From positions 7,333 to 49,753 of the forward strand of contig DFGT01000011.1 in assembly GCA_002371265.1 (NCBI GenBank): a DNA stretch of 42,421 bases, read 5' to 3'. This DNA is from Bacteroidales bacterium UBA3743 (GTDB lineage: Bacteria > Bacteroidota > Bacteroidia > Bacteroidales > Paludibacteraceae). This document shows positions 16,314 to 23,774 of the stretch, piece after piece (position 1 is the first letter of the stretch; each line of letters starts with the position of its first letter). The position numbers and the translations under genes are program-made. The notes beneath the pieces are model-generated. The model had not been told where the DNA came from and made no database searches. It saw only the letters and a list, made by a program, of their open reading frames with translations.

Positions 16314-16380
16314 GAGGATTGTTAAGGACGGAACGTCCTAACCCTTCCCCAAGTGCGAGCCGAAGGCGAGCACTTATAAA
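16314..16380 (+). repeat. Dispersed two-hairpin repeat, copy 2
   Basis: Hairpin 1: GTTAAGGACG / CGTCCTAAC with a GAA loop and one bulged A. Hairpin 2: GTGC-GA-GCC-GAA-GGC-GA-GCAC, a stem with a tandem GA/GA internal loop and GAA loop. It begins 10 nt after the Sel1-like stop and extends into TATAAATACAGAGAC, which resembles the tail of copy 4 (CCACAGAGACTC). It could also help terminate transcription, but has no T-tract. Confidence 0.8.
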
Positions 16381-16454
16381 TACAGAGACATGGAGTTTTT
16401 AAGAGAAATTCTACATTTATGATGAAACAAGACGTGAAAGCAATTTCTATTGTA

Positions 16455-16683
16455 TTGCCTTTCAGGCAAAATTTTATGACATTGCTGGACTTTCCCGAGA
16501 CGTTGTCACGGGTTATTCTCGCTTTGCTCGGTAGCGTCTTTCAGACGAATCTCTCAGATAGCAGACAGGTTTTCAAATCTGCCCGCAATAGGAATAATGA
16601 TCAAACAGAAAACAGTGTCAGCTATAATATCTGACACTTGGAAAACCCACAAACAAGTGTGTGCGGGAAAACTCCCTAACGGA
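16455..16683. repeat. Cluster of short hairpin modules
   Basis: The 638-bp gap 16304-16941 contains, after repeat copy 2, a series of hairpins: TTGCCT-TTC-AGGCAA (16455-16469), CGTCT-TTC-AGACG (16535-16547), a degenerate CAGGTTTTCAAATCTGCC module (16565-16583) with CGCAATAGGAAT tail, and AGTGTCAG-N9-CTGACACT (16614-16638). It ends in CTCCCTAACGG, a fragment of the repeat arm. The open frame 16419-16634 over this area is judged non-coding. Confidence 0.55.
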
Positions 16684-16800
16684 AAAAACAGAAACATGGG
16701 GAAACACTAAATAATATAATAGAATTCATTGAATTGACGTTATTGTACAATAAAGTCTATGCCTCCATAGTTTGTTATTCTCCAAACATTATCTGCTTTT

Positions 16801-16941
16801 TTAGCAGTTTTTGAGCACCTGCAACAGGGTTTTGTAATCATGTTCTTTTTCAGCACCGCCTGCCAAATGTAATTTTTTAACATTAGTGTGGTCGTGAAAT
16901 TCAGATATGTTTTTCAGATCTATCATAACGGAGATCCTCAT
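16801..16941 (-). CDS. 46-residue ORF directly after the HhH gene, possibly a frameshifted gene
   Basis: ATG at 16941 follows the HhH stop codon without a gap (TAAATG) and opens 46 codons to TAA at 16801. The peptide (start MRISVMIDLK, containing LHLAGGAEKEHDY) looks coding. A single -1 shift near 16810 would continue it through KKADNVWRITNYGGIDFIVQ to a stop at 16740, giving about 65 residues of plausible protein. I do not recognise the product. It may be a small gene broken by an indel, or a sequencing error in the A-rich stretch. Confidence 0.4.
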   Translation of the reverse strand: MRISVMIDLKNISEFHDHTNVKKLHLAGGAEKEHDYKTLLQVLKNC

Positions 16942-17760
16942 TTATTTGAACTCCAAATACTTTTCTGCTCTGCCATTCAGGTTCTCATCGTATCCATTTT
17001 CTGCTTTTATCTCGTCAAACGATTTGTACCGCTTCCCATTTTTGATTCTCTGCTTGATCGTTTTCAAAAGTTCACCTTTAAGATAGGGATGCCAAAGTTG
17101 GTATGGAATAATATTGTTGATGTCGATTTTGGCGACGGAATTGCCATCGCATACTATATATTTTTTCAGCCGCTCAACAAGTTCAGCATCTATGCTATAC
17201 ACTTCTGCCAGCTGTTCCACAGTGTAGAATCCGCCAAGTGAGGTGCGGTATTTCACAATATTCATAGCCCGTTTCTCACCGATGCCTGGCAACTTACGCA
17301 GTTCGGCTGTGTCGGCAGTGTTGATGTCGACTTGCAGCCCGGCATAACGATCTTGTCTGAAATTCTGTTTCGTCGCATCATTGAAATGGCCGGAAGTATA
17401 TTCCGTCTTCTTAGACTCTTTTTTATAATCTAATTTATTGAAATGTGGTTCTTTAGATGAGCGGAGATAGTTGGAATCACTATTTGAAGTGTCTCTAACC
17501 CACTTAGAATAACGCTGTTGGGATGTCTCGTTTGCCTCTGCAATCTCCTGTTTGAAACGCCTCACGTCTTCTTCAAACTTCATTTCAAATTCAGATTTGA
17601 CCTCCTGGGCATTAGCGTTCATAATGTATGCCCGCATAGCCATCACCCCAATAAGCGTTGTCGCCACGATTGTCAAACTGACCGCGACATTCACATTACG
17701 ATTGTGTTGCTCGATTTTTTTGAACAAATGTTCATCGTCGAATTCTTCTTTTGTATCCAT
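16942..17760 (-). CDS. Membrane-anchored helix-hairpin-helix protein (ComEA-like)
   Basis: A 272-residue protein. Residues about 24-46 form one membrane helix (VAVSLTIVATTLIGVMAM), followed by a charged, probably coiled region (50-85) and a low-complexity linker. The first HhH pair is canonical: VDINTADTAELRKLPGIGEKRAMNIV, with the G-I-G hairpin. A second, degenerate copy follows (KIDINNIIPYQLWHPYLK...). Such domains bind DNA without sequence specificity, and the related ComEA acts in DNA uptake. No com genes are near, so the role here is open. It shares a divergent promoter region with the HerA-like gene. Confidence 0.8.
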   Translation of the reverse strand: MDTKEEFDDEHLFKKIEQHNRNVNVAVSLTIVATTLIGVMAMRAYIMNANAQEVKSEFEMKFEEDVRRFKQEIAEANETSQQRYSKWVRDTSNSDSNYLRSSKEPHFNKLDYKKESKKTEYTSGHFNDATKQNFRQDRYAGLQVDINTADTAELRKLPGIGEKRAMNIVKYRTSLGGFYTVEQLAEVYSIDAELVERLKKYIVCDGNSVAKIDINNIIPYQLWHPYLKGELLKTIKQRIKNGKRYKSFDEIKAENGYDENLNGRAEKYLEFK

Positions 17761-17790
17761 TCTAATCCTTATAAAAATTCATATTTTCGT

Positions 17791-17840
17791 CAAAAATAAT
17801 ATGTTTTGGTCAAATTTGACTATTTTTGTGCAAAAATAGT
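17791..17840. promoter_or_regulatory. Divergent promoter region with nested palindromes
   Basis: Rightward minus-7 box TATTTTTG at 17821-17828; leftward boxes TATTTTTG at 17798-17791 and again at 17838-17831. The second leftward box and the rightward box are the two arms of ACTATTTTTG-TG-CAAAAATAGT (17819-17840). A perfect palindrome GTCAAATTTGAC (17809-17820) sits between the outer boxes and could be an operator shared by both genes. Confidence 0.55.
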
Positions 17841-17857
17841 GAAAGAAAAATCTGATT

Positions 17858-19639
17858 ATGCTGATTAATTTAAATACGAACGACGCTGAAGCTAATTTGC
17901 TTTACGCTGCATTTTCCGACAGATTGATTGGAATTGTGCCAAAGATGGGTAACCGTCACGGTTTGATCGCCGGTGCCACAGGTACTGGTAAGACTGTCTC
18001 ATTGCAGGTGTTGGCTGAAGGATTCTCTCAGATGGGAGTGCCTGTCTTCATGGCCGACATGAAGGGCGATTTGTCTGGTGTGGCAAAAGAGGGAAAACTC
18101 AACAAGTTTATGGAAAAACGCCAGGCTGAGTTTGGAATTGAATACGGATTTCAGGCTTTTCCAGTGGAGTTTTTTGACGTGTTTAGGGAGCAAGGTAATC
18201 CTATTCGTGTGACTGTCAATGACCTTGGATCACAGTTGTTGTCCCGTATACTTGAACTTAACGACACTCAGGAGGGAGTGCTTACAATAGCGTTCCGTGT
18301 GAGCAGAGAGCAGAACAAGCCAATGGAGACGTTGGACGACCTTCGCAAGATGTTGACGTATGTCAGCGATAATGCACAGGAACTTTCCGCTACCCTTGGA
18401 GCTGTGTCTACAGCCAGTGTCGGAGCTATCCAGCGTGCTCTTCTTCGTCTTGAAGAGGAGGGTGGTGACCAATTCCTATGTGGAAAGAGTTTCAATGTGA
18501 TGGATTTCATCAGAACGAAGGATGGCAAGGGAGTGATCAACATCTTGGCGGCAGATAAACTTGGAAATTCTCCGCTTCTATATTCCACATTTCTATTCTG
18601 GTTGTTGACATCCCTTTATGAAAATCTTCCGGAGGTTGGCGACGCGGAAAAGCCAAAGTTTGTTTTCTTCTTTGATGAGGCTCACCTGCTTTTCAACGAC
18701 ACCCAGAAGGCGGTGCTCGACAAGATTGAAAAGATAGTCCGTTTGATTCGTTCGAAGGGAGTGGGTGTCTATTTCATCACACAGTCGCCTATAGATATTC
18801 CTGAGAATGTGTTGGCGCAGTTGGGCAACAAAGTGCAGCATGCTCTTCGTGCGTTCACACCTAAGGATCAGCGTACAATCAAGAGCGTGGCAGACGGATT
18901 CCGCGAGAATCCGAAGTTCAAGAGTGAAGAGGCACTTCTTGAGTTGGAGACGGGAGAGGCACTGATCTCATTCTTGGATGAGAAGGGAGCACCGTCGATG
19001 GTGGAGAGAGCGAAAATGTTAAGCCCTGCCGGTCAGATTGGCCCTATCACAGAAGAGGAGAGACGTGAAATCATCACGAAATCATCTTTCTATGAGAAAG
19101 AGGCTCCAGTGGTGAGACAACGTGAGGTGGAGGAAAAATCAGAGCCGAAGGTGAAGGAAGAACCGAAAGTAGAGGATAAGAGTTCGGAACTATTGGCTGA
19201 GGTTGAATCAATTGTGTCTGAAATGCAGACGAAGGTGGATGAGATCACAGAGTTGAAGAATAAGATCACAGAAATGAGATCTGTGACAGAAGATGCAACT
19301 GAAGCGAAAGATACAATCAAGCCTTATTTGTCTGAGGCAAAGAAACTAAAGGATGATGCTAACGGTTTGTATAAGAACGTTGTAAAAACAGTTGGCGCAT
19401 CTACGGACAAGAATTTGACTTCTTTGTTAAAGAAGGGCGAGAAAAAGTATGATGATGCAGAAAAGGCGCTCGACAAGTTGAAAGCAGAGTATGACGCTGT
19501 ATTCAAAAAGTTGTCGGAACTCGAGAAGAAGGAAAAGAAAGAAGATGAGAAGAAGAAAAAATGGTGGTATAACTTGTTTATTTCTATACTTCACATATTC
19601 GTGCCGTCTTCAAAGAAGGTGTTGAAGAAAAAACGCTAA
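17858..19639 (+). CDS. HerA-like ATPase, DUF853/YjgR family, with C-terminal coiled coil
   Basis: A 593-residue protein of the DUF853 (YjgR) family, a HerA/FtsK-type motor ATPase. Walker A is GATGTGKT at 39-46; Walker B is KFVFFFDEAHLLF at about 267-279; FITQSPIDIPENVLAQLGNK and HALRAFTP follow, as in the family. The core ends near residue 400. The remaining 190 residues are a Lys/Glu-rich coiled coil, closing with a hydrophobic segment (WWYNLFISILHIFVPSS) before a basic end, which may attach it to the membrane. E. coli YjgR lacks such a long tail to my knowledge. Its biochemical role is not established. Confidence 0.82.
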   Translation: MLINLNTNDAEANLLYAAFSDRLIGIVPKMGNRHGLIAGATGTGKTVSLQVLAEGFSQMGVPVFMADMKGDLSGVAKEGKLNKFMEKRQAEFGIEYGFQAFPVEFFDVFREQGNPIRVTVNDLGSQLLSRILELNDTQEGVLTIAFRVSREQNKPMETLDDLRKMLTYVSDNAQELSATLGAVSTASVGAIQRALLRLEEEGGDQFLCGKSFNVMDFIRTKDGKGVINILAADKLGNSPLLYSTFLFWLLTSLYENLPEVGDAEKPKFVFFFDEAHLLFNDTQKAVLDKIEKIVRLIRSKGVGVYFITQSPIDIPENVLAQLGNKVQHALRAFTPKDQRTIKSVADGFRENPKFKSEEALLELETGEALISFLDEKGAPSMVERAKMLSPAGQIGPITEEERREIITKSSFYEKEAPVVRQREVEEKSEPKVKEEPKVEDKSSELLAEVESIVSEMQTKVDEITELKNKITEMRSVTEDATEAKDTIKPYLSEAKKLKDDANGLYKNVVKTVGASTDKNLTSLLKKGEKKYDDAEKALDKLKAEYDAVFKKLSELEKKEKKEDEKKKKWWYNLFISILHIFVPSSKKVLKKKR

Positions 19640-19693
19640 TAATCAAACAAGATTAGAAGCTGTTTAATTTAATAAAAATTGACTATAGAGTTT

Positions 19694-19760
19694 GAGGATT
19701 GTTAAGGGCAGAATGCCCTAACTCCATTCTCTTCTGCGAGTTCGTAAGAACGAGCTGTTA
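19694..19760 (+). repeat. Dispersed two-hairpin repeat, copy 3
   Basis: Hairpin 1: GTTAAGGGCA / TGCCCTAAC with GAA loop and the bulged A. Hairpin 2: GC-GA-GTTC-GTAA-GAAC-GA-GC. Compared with copy 2, pairs in both stems are changed on both sides while the bulged A and the GA/GA loop are kept. It lies between the HerA-like gene and the outer-membrane barrel gene, both rightward. Confidence 0.8.
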
Positions 19761-19846
19761 TGAAAGTGTTCAGTTTTTGTAAATTAATCATATATAGTAA
19801 ATTAGAGAATATGGTCTTAAACAATTTCTCAATCAAAAATAGAAAT

Positions 19847-20629
19847 ATGAAAAAATTATTGATTTCAGCGTTGATGCTATTGGCTACATTGTCAGCATCC
19901 GCACAGTTAATTTCAGCCGCACGTGATAATGATGGCGTGAAATTCGGAGTGAGAGGTTCGTTCGCATTGAGCAATATGAACCAAGAGGCTGATGCTTCAG
20001 TGAATTTATTGGATGTAGCTGGTGCCACAGTCACTACAAAACAGTTGCCTGCCTTTGCTGTAGGATTTGCAATGAACCTTCCTATTTTGGAAAGCTTCCA
20101 TTTCAACATCGAGTTGAAGTATGCGATGAAAGGTCAGAAAACTATCTCAAAGGGAAAGGTGTTGTCGGTTAATCATGAGGTTGTGTCATTGGAACGCCTC
20201 GGTTATTTGGAGTTGCCTATCCAGCCTCAGTTCCGACTTAATTTCAGCGAAAGCTCACATTTGAACGTGAACGTTGGTCCATATCTAGCATTGGCATTGC
20301 ATGGTCATGTTAAGACAAAAACTCACGTTGAAGGAAAGGATGATGTCATCTCTAAGTTTTATACATTCACAGGAAAAAGCTTCACAAGAGTTGACGGAGA
20401 GAGCAGAAATTGGAAGGATCCAGACGACAACTACAAAGATCCATACAGCCGTTTGGATGTAGGTTTGGCATTTGGTGTTGATTACCAGATCGAGAATTTC
20501 CACGTCGGCGTATCGTACGATCTTGGACTAAAGGATATCAATGCATTTGCAAAAGATATGAATGATGAGGTCGGTTACACTCCAATCAAAAACCGCACTG
20601 CATTGTTCACACTTGGATTTGATTTCTAA
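19847..20629 (+). CDS. Outer-membrane beta-barrel protein (porin-like, OMP_b-brl type)
   Basis: A 260-residue exported protein. The signal peptide is MKKLLISALMLLATLSASAQ, with cleavage after SAQ. The mature part begins with GVKFGVRGSFALSNM, alternates hydrophobic residues as in beta strands (FHFNIELKYAMKG, LGYLELPIQPQFRL, VNVGPYLALAL) and ends in Phe (ALFTLGFDF), the C-terminal signature of outer-membrane barrels. I chose ATG 19847 because the upstream in-frame codons lack a signal sequence and overlap the repeat element. Its ligand or function is unknown. A terminator follows. Confidence 0.85.
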   Translation: MKKLLISALMLLATLSASAQLISAARDNDGVKFGVRGSFALSNMNQEADASVNLLDVAGATVTTKQLPAFAVGFAMNLPILESFHFNIELKYAMKGQKTISKGKVLSVNHEVVSLERLGYLELPIQPQFRLNFSESSHLNVNVGPYLALALHGHVKTKTHVEGKDDVISKFYTFTGKSFTRVDGESRNWKDPDDNYKDPYSRLDVGLAFGVDYQIENFHVGVSYDLGLKDINAFAKDMNDEVGYTPIKNRTALFTLGFDF

Positions 20630-20658
20630 AAAAGGATTCAATTTTATATTTTAATAGT

Positions 20659-20686
20659 AGAGACGGGGGAACCTCCGTCTCTTTTT
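20659..20686 (+). terminator. Terminator after the outer-membrane barrel gene
   Basis: AGAGACGG pairs with CCGTCTCT around a short loop, followed by a T run. Confidence 0.85.
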
Positions 20687-20699
20687 GATTTTTTTTCAC

Positions 20700-20707
20700 T
20701 AATTTTG
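20700..20707 (+). promoter_or_regulatory. Minus-7 box of the kdsB operon
   Basis: TAATTTTG matches TAnnTTTG, 25 nt before the kdsB ATG and just behind the preceding terminator. No TTG at standard spacing was found. Confidence 0.5.
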
Positions 20708-20731
20708 CCGTCCGTAAAACGATAATGAACA

Positions 20732-21496
20732 ATGAATAAGGAAAAATTCGTAGGAATCATTCCTGCAAGATATGCGTCGACGCGTTTCCCTGGCAAACCG
20801 TTGGCTTCCATCGGTGGCAAACTGATGATTCAGAGAGTGTATGAGCAGGCATCCAAGGTGCTTGATTTGGTTTACGTCGCAACTGACGACCAGCGTATAT
20901 ATGATGCTGTTGTGGGCTTCGGTGGCAAGGCTATCATGACTAGCGACAAGCATAAAAGCGGCACCGACCGTATTTGTGAGGCTTACGAGAAAAGTGGCTG
21001 CAACAGAGAGGTCGTGGTCAATATCCAGGGTGATGAGCCGTTTATTATGCCAAGTCAGATCAGTACGGTATGTGATCTTTTCGATTCTCCCGACACTCAG
21101 ATCGCCACACTTGTCAAACCATTCTCAGCTAACGATTCAATCGCCGATCTTGAAAACCCCAATTCTCCAAAAGTTGTGATCGACGGTGCTGGCAATGCCG
21201 TCTACTTCTCTCGCAGCATCATCCCTTATTTGCGTGGTGTGGAGAAATCTGAATGGCTAAAACGTCACACTTTCTTCAAACATATCGGTCTGTACGCCTA
21301 TAAAGCTGAGGTGCTGAAGCAGGTGACTAAGATGCCTCAGTCGACAAATGAGATTTGTGAAAGTTTGGAACAGCTTCGTTGGATCGACAACGGATTGAAA
21401 ATCAAGGTTGGCCAGACAGAGACCCAGACTATAGGTATCGATACTCCAGAGGATATGGCAAGAGCTGAGGAATTCCTAAAATCCATCGAAAAATGA
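20732..21496 (+). CDS. kdsB: 3-deoxy-manno-octulosonate cytidylyltransferase (CMP-Kdo synthetase)
   Basis: A 254-residue cytosolic enzyme that activates Kdo with CTP to CMP-Kdo for the inner core of lipopolysaccharide. The N-terminal nucleotide-binding motif is IIPARYASTRFPGKPL; later motifs VYVATDD, HKSGTDRICEAY and VNIQGDEPF match KdsB, including the two Asp that hold magnesium and substrate. The length matches the family. It is the first gene of an operon with an M16 homologue (4-nt ATGA overlap) and an MBL hydrolase. Confidence 0.95.
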   Translation: MNKEKFVGIIPARYASTRFPGKPLASIGGKLMIQRVYEQASKVLDLVYVATDDQRIYDAVVGFGGKAIMTSDKHKSGTDRICEAYEKSGCNREVVVNIQGDEPFIMPSQISTVCDLFDSPDTQIATLVKPFSANDSIADLENPNSPKVVIDGAGNAVYFSRSIIPYLRGVEKSEWLKRHTFFKHIGLYAYKAEVLKQVTKMPQSTNEICESLEQLRWIDNGLKIKVGQTETQTIGIDTPEDMARAEEFLKSIEK

Positions 21497-22800
21497 ACAA
21501 GTTAGACCGATCTGTCTGTCCTCCTATACATGAGATTAACAGCATTGTCGTGCCTGAGGTGGAGACAATCAACCTTAGGAATGGCTCACGTCTCCACTGC
21601 ATGAATGTCGGCATTGACGAGGTTGTGCGTGTGACTGTGATCGTGGGTGTCGGACTTGATGTGCAAAAAGTGCCGTTGTCTACCCGTATGATGTCGAGTA
21701 TGCTTTTTGAGGGCACAAAAGACATGACGCAGTCTGAGGTGGCGGAGAAATTCGACTTCTACGGAGCAAGAAAAAGTATTATGCCTGGCATGTATGCCTC
21801 TTCATACGACCTTATTTCACTGACAAAACATCTTCCCCAAATTATAGACGTGTTTGTCGATTCTGTCTTCTCTCCAGCTTTGCGTGAGGAGGATTTCAAA
21901 CGTTTGTCAAAGATTATGAAGACGAACATGAAGGATCTGTCCAAACGAGTGGATTATCTAAGTGATAAAAACCTCGACTACATGCTTTTCGGCAAAACAG
22001 CAAGGTCTATCCATCCCGAACAGGAAGATATAGAAAAACTGACGGTGGAGGATTTGCGTAAACTGCATTCCGACTATTTCCATATTGAAAACGTGGAATT
22101 TGTTGCGTGTGGAATGATCACGGACGAAGTGAAGAAAGTTTTGGTTGATACGTTTTCCAATATCGCACCGTCGGGCCGGACACGCAAGACAGACAACCCT
22201 TTGATTTTGCCGGAAATGGAAAAGAAATACACATTCCATCATAAGACGGGAGTGCAGGCAGGCGTTTGTATCGGACGACAGCTGTTCGGCAGAGCAGACA
22301 ATGATGAGAAAGGCATGCGTTTCCTGAACACCGTGTTGGGAGGATATTTCGGCAGCCGACTCTCTTCCAATATCCGTGAGGAAAAAGGATACACTTACGG
22401 CATCTATTCAGATGTCTCAATCAACAAGCACCATGGTACAATGTGCATTTCCACTCAGTGCGACAACAGATATGTCCAGAAGGTGATCGACGAGACATTC
22501 AAGGAGATGGATCTTCTTTGTACGGAGAATGTGCCAGACGATGAAATGGAGAGAGTGAAGAATTATTTGCTCGGCACAATGTGCAGCACGTATGGCAATG
22601 CGCTCGCATGGAACAGTGAGATGATCAGAGCTGTCACATCAGCCAACGGAGGGGATATCTCTCTTGCATATATCAATGAGTTTATCGATTATATACGTTC
22701 TGTCTCAGCCGACGATGTGAGGAAAATGGCACAGAAATATTTTGGCAGAAACGATTTCGGAGTCTCGGTAGTGGCAGACAAAGAGAAACTGGATAGATGA
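21493..22800 (+). CDS. M16-family peptidase homologue, zinc motif missing
   Basis: A 435-residue protein with the M16 (pitrilysin/insulinase) fold: an N-terminal barrel segment (INLRNGSRLHCMNV), the family box ending in MLFEGTKDMTQ, and the C-terminal half with GGYFGSRLSSNIREEKGYTYG, the well-conserved Arg-Tyr region. The HxxEH zinc site that should precede MLFEGT is replaced (STRMMSSMLFEGT), so this copy should not bind zinc. It resembles the non-catalytic partner subunit of two-chain M16 enzymes; no catalytic partner is present in this window. Its start overlaps kdsB and its stop overlaps the MBL gene, each by 4 nt. Confidence 0.85.
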   Translation: MNKLDRSVCPPIHEINSIVVPEVETINLRNGSRLHCMNVGIDEVVRVTVIVGVGLDVQKVPLSTRMMSSMLFEGTKDMTQSEVAEKFDFYGARKSIMPGMYASSYDLISLTKHLPQIIDVFVDSVFSPALREEDFKRLSKIMKTNMKDLSKRVDYLSDKNLDYMLFGKTARSIHPEQEDIEKLTVEDLRKLHSDYFHIENVEFVACGMITDEVKKVLVDTFSNIAPSGRTRKTDNPLILPEMEKKYTFHHKTGVQAGVCIGRQLFGRADNDEKGMRFLNTVLGGYFGSRLSSNIREEKGYTYGIYSDVSINKHHGTMCISTQCDNRYVQKVIDETFKEMDLLCTENVPDDEMERVKNYLLGTMCSTYGNALAWNSEMIRAVTSANGGDISLAYINEFIDYIRSVSADDVRKMAQKYFGRNDFGVSVVADKEKLDR

Positions 22801-23606
22801 AAATCAAAATAATAGTAGATAATTATGCGGCACAGAGCAACGTCTTCGCGGAGCATGGCTTCTCTGCGTTGATTTGCGATGGCGGCAAGAATATTCTTTT
22901 CGACACCGCTTCCGGATCTTTGGCACTCCTTCATAATCTTGAATGTTTCAAGGTGGCGACGGAGGAGATCTCTGATGTTGTGTTGAGCCACGGTCATAAT
23001 GATCACAGCGGTGGAGTGGTGACGATGATGAATCGTAGCCAGGAATGTAGGTTTTGGGCTGGAGATGGTTTTGATGTGGCACGCACAGGCAGACGTGGTG
23101 TGGATATAGGGTTGAAACTCACAGCCGAGCAGAAATCAAGGTTCAATATTGTTGACGGAATAGTAAAACTGACTGAGAATGTTTTTGCTGTTTCAGCCAA
23201 AGGATGCGAGTTGACAGAATTGTCGCACACAGAAGATTTCTATGTTTTGGCGGAAGACGGCACCAAACCAAACGATTGTTTCAATGACGAAGTATATATA
23301 ATATGTGTGCATGGAAGAAAAATGAGTGTCGTCACAGGCTGTGCTCATAGGGGAGTGTCGAATATAGTGCGTCATGCCCAACAGCAATTCCGTCTTCCCG
23401 TCGACACAATAATAGGAGGATTCCATACACTTCATGATTCCAGAGAGAAGTTGGAGAAACTTGCGTCGGAATTGAAATCCGTGTCGCCACGGCAAATTAT
23501 CTGCGGACATTGCACAGGAGCAGAGGCATACGCCGAATTGAAAACGATGATGCCAGAAATCGAGATGATGCACACGCAGGTAGGATTGAATGTTTTTTGT
23601 GAATAA
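22797..23606 (+). CDS. MBL-fold metal-dependent hydrolase
   Basis: A 269-residue metallo-beta-lactamase-fold protein. The metal motif is SHGHNDHSGG (HxHxDH); later ligands appear in TGCAHRGVSN, GGFHTLHDS and ICGHCTGAEAY. The overall pattern matches the group annotated as dihydropterin ribofuranosyl-aminobenzene phosphate synthase-like, known from methanopterin work in archaea, but the substrate of the bacterial members is not established. It is third in the kdsB operon (ATGA overlap). Confidence 0.85.
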   Translation: MKIKIIVDNYAAQSNVFAEHGFSALICDGGKNILFDTASGSLALLHNLECFKVATEEISDVVLSHGHNDHSGGVVTMMNRSQECRFWAGDGFDVARTGRRGVDIGLKLTAEQKSRFNIVDGIVKLTENVFAVSAKGCELTELSHTEDFYVLAEDGTKPNDCFNDEVYIICVHGRKMSVVTGCAHRGVSNIVRHAQQQFRLPVDTIIGGFHTLHDSREKLEKLASELKSVSPRQIICGHCTGAEAYAELKTMMPEIEMMHTQVGLNVFCE

Positions 23607-23658
23607 ATGTCGTACATAAAATTTCCCAGACTGACACTTTGGCAGACTTTGTCATATT

Positions 23659-23696
23659 ATGCCACAAAATTGGCATGAAAAAGGCATTGGCATATT
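23659..23696 (+). promoter_or_regulatory. Upstream region of dnaK: inverted repeat and sigma-54-like spacing
   Basis: ATGCCA-N6-TGGCAT (23659-23676) is a perfect inverted repeat. Its right arm also starts TTGGCATG-N4-AGGCATT, with GG (23672-73) and GC (23684-85) exactly 10 bp apart, the spacing of sigma-54 promoters. GGCAT is repeated three times here. A TA-TTT-TTTG sequence (one base too long for a minus-7 box) follows at about 23693. Both a sigma-54 promoter and a repressor operator are possible. Confidence 0.4.
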
Positions 23697-23774
23697 TTTT
23701 GAATTAATTAATGCGAACGACGATGAGATCGTTCATAACGAAATTTTGAATAATAATAAAAAAAGAATAAAGTC

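Noticed and set aside
16419..16634. 71-codon rightward frame
   Set aside because: It lies entirely in the hairpin-module cluster; the peptide is translated palindromes.
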